This document shows, one piece after another, positions 60,484 to 64,000 of a stretch of 64,000 nt of DNA. The stretch spans positions 62,001-126,000 of the forward strand of contig JAEYFP010000045.1 of assembly GCA_023402845.1 (NCBI GenBank). Reading direction: 5' to 3'. Made by a program: the position numbers and the translations under genes. Below the pieces are notes generated by a model that saw nothing but the letters and a program-made list of their open reading frames with translations, did no database searches and was not told the origin of the DNA. Source of the stretch: Bacillota bacterium. Its GTDB lineage: Bacteria; Bacillota; Clostridia; Lachnospirales; Lachnospiraceae. Position 1 is the first letter of the stretch; each line of letters opens with the position of its first letter.

Positions 60484-62271
60484 ATGACAAAGGAAGAAAT
60501 GAAACAACGTCTGAATCTGGTTTCCTTGAGAAATCAGCTGATTCTGTTAAGCTCCTCCATCATCCTGATCATTGTTGTCATTATTATTTCTTATAATTAC
60601 ATTAGAAATAAGCATACAATCATGGAAGAAAATATCAAATCGCAATCTACAATCCTCACATTTGAGGGCGCTAATTTTGACTCCTACTTATCGGAAATCA
60701 ACTGGTATTCTCTTGCGCTCAGAAATGATGCAACCTTTCTGCAGATGATTTCCAGCAACAAGCCTCTGGATTACGAAGATAAAAGCTATATCCAGTCACT
60801 GCTCAAGAGCAACTTTTATTCGAGAAGCGACTTGATTTCATACAACCTTTATCTGATCAAAAAAAATGCGCTTTACTCTCGTTCCACAAAGCTGAATCAG
60901 TTTTTAAGTTCCGATTTTTATGATTTTGATTCTCTCCCGGGCTATGACAGCTTTACAAAGGGCAGCTTTTACCGGTCGATTTTTCCCTCCGGCAAGGGCG
61001 GCTTTATGAACTATTACCGCACAATCATCGATATCGAGACAAAAGAGCCGCTTGCCGTCGTTGAATTGTCCTTTACAACAACCTTTGTGGATGCACTTGC
61101 AAAAAACCATATCCAGAACAATGAAATTTACTGCATCCTGGATGGAAGCAACAATATTTACTATACAAGCAGCAAACAGCTTGCGGATGACGCGGTGCTT
61201 TCGCGTTTCACTCAGGATCTGACTGCCGCAGGAGGAAGTGCCTTTACGACACGGGTTCTTGATGTCCCTTATCTGGCTGTGTCGCACGTCTGTGCGTCGG
61301 AGGATTTTACGCTCGTATTATTAAAGCCGGTAGAGGATATTGAAAACGATATCGCTGTCACACGCAATGTCAGCTTTGTTCTCGCACTGATCGCAATTTC
61401 CTTTTCTGTTCTGCTTTTTGTTATTTTTATCCGCCTTGTTACAAACCCGATCAGCGCCCTGACACAGCGAATGAAAAAGGCCGGCTCCGGCAATTTTGCC
61501 GCCATTGAGAAACTCGGCGGCAACCTTGAAATCTGCGAGCTCGAAGAAGAATATAACACAATGCTCCAAAAAATTGATGAGCTGATCAAGACCAATTACA
61601 TTGCACGGCTCAATGAGGAAACGGCACGTTTGATCGCTCTCGAAGCACAAACAAATCCTCACTTTCTATATAATACCCTCCAGGCGATTTCTGCCGAAGC
61701 AATTTTAAATAACCAGACAAAAATCAATACGATGATTACAAGTCTCGCTTCCCTGCTGCGCTACTCCATTAAAGAAAAGGAGCTTGTCGCAATTGAAGAG
61801 GAAATCGTGCAGGTACGCGGCTATCTGATGCTGCAAAAAGAACGTTTTGACAGCTCACTGTCCTTTTGTATCACAATTTCCGAGGAGACCCCGCACTTTA
61901 TGATACCAAAGCTGAGCATTATGACACTCGTGGAGAATTCTATTCTGCACGGCATGAAAGGAAATGTTTCTTCGATTCATATTGATGTGGATGCGTTTGT
62001 CGAAGAAGAAACACTATGGATCAAAGTATCGGATAACGGAAACGGAATCGAACGGGAACAGCTCGAAAAGCTGCTCGCCTCCTTTTCAGACATCCCTCTG
62101 CGTTCGGAAAAAAATACCGGTATCGGACTTTCCAATCTGGCAAGCCGTCTCCGCCTGATTTATCATGAACAGGCAGCGCTCCATATTGAAAGTATCCTTT
62201 ATGCCGGCACTGTAATTACCGTTTCAATCCCAATTTTGGAGGTACAGCATGTTTCAGGCATTGATCATTGA
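60484..62271 (+). CDS. YesM-type sensor histidine kinase
   Basis: 595 aa from ATG 60484 (an ATG at 60472 lies only one base past GGAAGGG). TM helices near residues 15-40 and 285-305, sensor between, HAMP (NPISALTQRMKKA), His motif TNPHFLYNTLQ and HATPase with N-box LVENSILHG and NTGIGLSNL. Divergent from the ABC/GH31 genes, as YesM kinases usually are, and overlapping its regulator by 23 bases. Confidence 0.93.
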   Translation: MTKEEMKQRLNLVSLRNQLILLSSSIILIIVVIIISYNYIRNKHTIMEENIKSQSTILTFEGANFDSYLSEINWYSLALRNDATFLQMISSNKPLDYEDKSYIQSLLKSNFYSRSDLISYNLYLIKKNALYSRSTKLNQFLSSDFYDFDSLPGYDSFTKGSFYRSIFPSGKGGFMNYYRTIIDIETKEPLAVVELSFTTTFVDALAKNHIQNNEIYCILDGSNNIYYTSSKQLADDAVLSRFTQDLTAAGGSAFTTRVLDVPYLAVSHVCASEDFTLVLLKPVEDIENDIAVTRNVSFVLALIAISFSVLLFVIFIRLVTNPISALTQRMKKAGSGNFAAIEKLGGNLEICELEEEYNTMLQKIDELIKTNYIARLNEETARLIALEAQTNPHFLYNTLQAISAEAILNNQTKINTMITSLASLLRYSIKEKELVAIEEEIVQVRGYLMLQKERFDSSLSFCITISEETPHFMIPKLSIMTLVENSILHGMKGNVSSIHIDVDAFVEEETLWIKVSDNGNGIEREQLEKLLASFSDIPLRSEKNTGIGLSNLASRLRLIYHEQAALHIESILYAGTVITVSIPILEVQHVSGIDH

Positions 62272-62989
62272 CGATGAAAAACCCGTGCGCATTGCCATCA
62301 CGGCGCTCGGTGACTGGAAAAAATACCAGATTCTACAGCTTCACTATGCAACAAACGGCAAGGAGGGGATCGCCTGTATGCGGGAACTGCATCCTGAATT
62401 TGTTTTCGTAGACATGCAAATGCCTCTTATGAACGGCATCGAATTTTTGGAGCAAGCCAGACGAGACTTTCCGAAATCCAAATATATCGTCGTAAGCGGC
62501 TATGACCAATTCCACTATGCACAAGCCGCAATAAAAAACGGAGCCGTCGACTACCTGTTGAAGCCGATCAACTCCGAAGATTTGAATGCCGCCATCGAAC
62601 GGGCATTTATCCAATTAGGCGGACAATTGGAAGAACAGCCCGAGGATGCCGACACCCGGCAGCTCTCGCCGGGTGAGGTCATCGAAATCATTCGTAATGA
62701 TATCGAAAAGAATTATGCAACTGACATCAGTATTTCCATGTTCAGTGAAAAATATTTTTTCTCAAAGGAATATCTGTCCAAATTGTTTAAAAAACAATAT
62801 GGGATCGGAATCTATGAATATGCACTCAAACTGCGCATGAACCGGGCCAAGGAGCTGCTTTCAAACAACACAATCCAAATACAGGAAATCTCCGATCGGC
62901 TCGGCTACAGCAATAATAACTATTTCAGCAAGGCATTTAAAAATTATTACGGAATTTCCCCAACCGATTACCGGGACCGCCTCACCTGA
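62249..62989 (+). CDS. YesN-type response regulator (REC + AraC HTH)
   Basis: 246 aa. Receiver with D8/D9, phospho-acceptor D55 (FVFVDMQMP), KPI near 106. AraC HTH at ~150-245 ending FSKAFKNYYGISPTDYRDRL. Translationally coupled to the kinase and probably the activator of the permease-SBP-xylosidase unit. Confidence 0.94.
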   Translation: MFQALIIDDEKPVRIAITALGDWKKYQILQLHYATNGKEGIACMRELHPEFVFVDMQMPLMNGIEFLEQARRDFPKSKYIVVSGYDQFHYAQAAIKNGAVDYLLKPINSEDLNAAIERAFIQLGGQLEEQPEDADTRQLSPGEVIEIIRNDIEKNYATDISISMFSEKYFFSKEYLSKLFKKQYGIGIYEYALKLRMNRAKELLSNNTIQIQEISDRLGYSNNNYFSKAFKNYYGISPTDYRDRLT

Positions 62990-62999
62990 ATCTGTTTAT

Positions 63000-64000
63000 T
63001 TAATAATACTGGTTGAGCACCTCCCATACGGAGCTGTCTGCATAGCCCAGCTGCCATGCCGCTGCTCCGGCGAGATTATGATTGACCATAACCTGCAGTT
63101 TCGCACCAAGAGACTGTCCATCTTCAAGCCATACCTTATAGGTAGCGCCCTCCTTCGTCCACTCGGCATAATTCTGTGCGGTCACCTCATCCCATTCCGC
63201 CGTCACGCCCGCATTTTTCACTGCAGTGATTGCATCCGCCATCCTGACTGTCTGCACCTCCAGCTGATAAGGGATATATTCCGTATTTGTATCTTCCGCG
63301 GCAATTTCCGCCTCAGTTTTAGGTTTTTCGATCCAGATCCTCGTGTAAAGCGGTACCGCGTTGATCACGCGCTCCGCCGGAACCTCCTCGAGCGTCCTTT
63401 CGATCCCATTTGTCACATAATTCAAGGAAGCGACCGAACCGCTCTCCGAAGAACCTTTATAATGTTCATCGTACCCCATAATAATTACATAATCCGCAAA
63501 GATACCCTGTTCCTTCCGATTGTAATGATCCGTATAAGCTTCCGGTACATAGTTGTCCACCGAAAGCACAATTTCCTCTTTACGGCACTGGATTGAAAGC
63601 TCCCTGACAAACTGAATAAACGGCTCTCCAGCCTCAGCCGAGAGAGATTCAAAGTCCACATTAATTCCCTCTAAGTCATACTGTTTTGCATAATTTATGA
63701 GCTGCTCAATCACATACGCCCGTTTATCCGAATAAGATAGAATATCATAGGTGCTGACCTCAGGATACGTCATGTTATCGACAAGTCCCCACACCTCATA
63801 ACCCGCTGCATGAGCGGTGTCGACATAAGACTGACTCGCAATGGAAGCCACCGTCCCGTTATTATCCGACAGGCTGAACCACGTCGGAGATATCGTCGTC
63901 AAACCGCTGACTGATTGCAGACGGTCGGAAAGAAAATTATTGGCGTCCGCATTGGTCACCATATCCCATGCAAGGACAACCGGGTAGTCCTTGGAAATAT
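63000..64000 (-). CDS. GH18/YaaH-like glycoside hydrolase, C-terminal part
   Basis: The frame is open to the window end (KDYPVVLAWD precedes the Met at 63962), so the N terminus is missing; ~333 residues seen. GH18 fold with TTISPTWFSLSD, catalytic strand GINVDFESL (acid Glu present), YVIIMGYDEHY and a final GAAAWQLGYADSSVWEVL. Similar to spore-germination YaaH/SleL enzymes that cut cortex glucosamine links. Any upstream LysM or signal domain is outside. Convergent with the YesN gene, 10 bases apart. Confidence 0.9.
   Translation of the reverse strand, partial: ISKDYPVVLAWDMVTNADANNFLSDRLQSVSGLTTISPTWFSLSDNNGTVASIASQSYVDTAHAAGYEVWGLVDNMTYPEVSTYDILSYSDKRAYVIEQLINYAKQYDLEGINVDFESLSAEAGEPFIQFVRELSIQCRKEEIVLSVDNYVPEAYTDHYNRKEQGIFADYVIIMGYDEHYKGSSESGSVASLNYVTNGIERTLEEVPAERVINAVPLYTRIWIEKPKTEAEIAAEDTNTEYIPYQLEVQTVRMADAITAVKNAGVTAEWDEVTAQNYAEWTKEGATYKVWLEDGQSLGAKLQVMVNHNLAGAAAWQLGYADSSVWEVLNQYY

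Noticed and set aside
1..64000. tRNA, rRNA, insertion-sequence or phage genes
   Set aside because: No transposase-, integrase- or capsid-like protein and no clear tRNA cloverleaf was seen; a tool search could still find small RNAs.

Overview
The window looks like a chromosomal segment of a Gram-positive, low-to-mid G+C anaerobic Firmicute, most likely a gut-type Clostridia/Lachnospiraceae. The evidence is strong AGGAGG-type ribosome sites, YesM/YesN-type two-component systems paired with sugar ABC importers, S-layer-homology surface proteins, an OadB sodium pump subunit, and CwlD-, SleB- and YaaH/GH18-like cell-wall or spore enzymes. No rRNA, tRNA, CRISPR array, phage or transposase gene was seen.

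Layout. 1-0.5 kb: 3' end of a DUF4367-like protein. 0.5-9.1 kb (minus strand): a carbohydrate-import module with an esterase, a binding protein, two permeases, a YesM kinase, an ADP-ribosylglycohydrolase-family enzyme and a YesN regulator. Near-identical terminator hairpins bracket it. 9.1-21.1 kb (minus): eleven catabolic genes: a D-2-hydroxyacid dehydrogenase, RocB-like protein, Fe-alcohol dehydrogenase, complete Liv-type amino-acid ABC transporter, ureohydrolase, and class I and class III aminotransferases. A GntR/FCD regulator is divergent from them, with TGTATACA operators. The enzyme set fits uptake and breakdown of arginine or a guanidino acid through GABA or an analogue. 21.9-25.1 kb: redox/sulfur genes (C_GCAxxG_C_C protein, methyltransferase, CoA-disulfide reductase with rhodanese domain, stand-alone rhodanese), with a promoter resembling a Crp/Fnr class II promoter.

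25.3-37.6 kb looks richer in G+C. It holds two paralogous SLH surface proteins (744 aa and a 2215-aa giant), a small helix-hairpin-helix protein, and a divergent LytTR regulator/GHKL kinase pair. Between the SLH genes is a truncated copy of the regulator's promoter, leader and first codons, so the locus was duplicated and then partly deleted. 37.6-43 kb: a tiny OadG-like peptide and OadB behind an attenuator-like leader, QueT behind a probable preQ1-I riboswitch, a tail-to-tail histidine kinase/OmpR regulator pair, and a small lipoprotein. 43-54.4 kb: mostly minus-strand housekeeping and envelope genes (M29 aminopeptidase, an exported protein with a C39-like end, methyltransferase, cell-wall hydrolase, dCMP deaminase, Upp, RpiB, Sua5/YwlC, CwlD-like amidase). 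Three clusters of palindromic intergenic repeats lie between 50 and 53.5 kb. 54.4-63 kb: a GH31 alpha-xylosidase with its own ABC importer and a divergent YesMN pair, probably for xyloglucan oligosaccharides. 63-64 kb: 3' part of a GH18/YaaH-type protein.

The main regulatory logic is two independent extracytoplasmic sugar-sensing TCS/ABC modules, a GntR-controlled nitrogen/guanidino catabolic operon, and a LytTR-controlled surface-protein locus. No repeat counts beyond those read by eye and no database searches were made.
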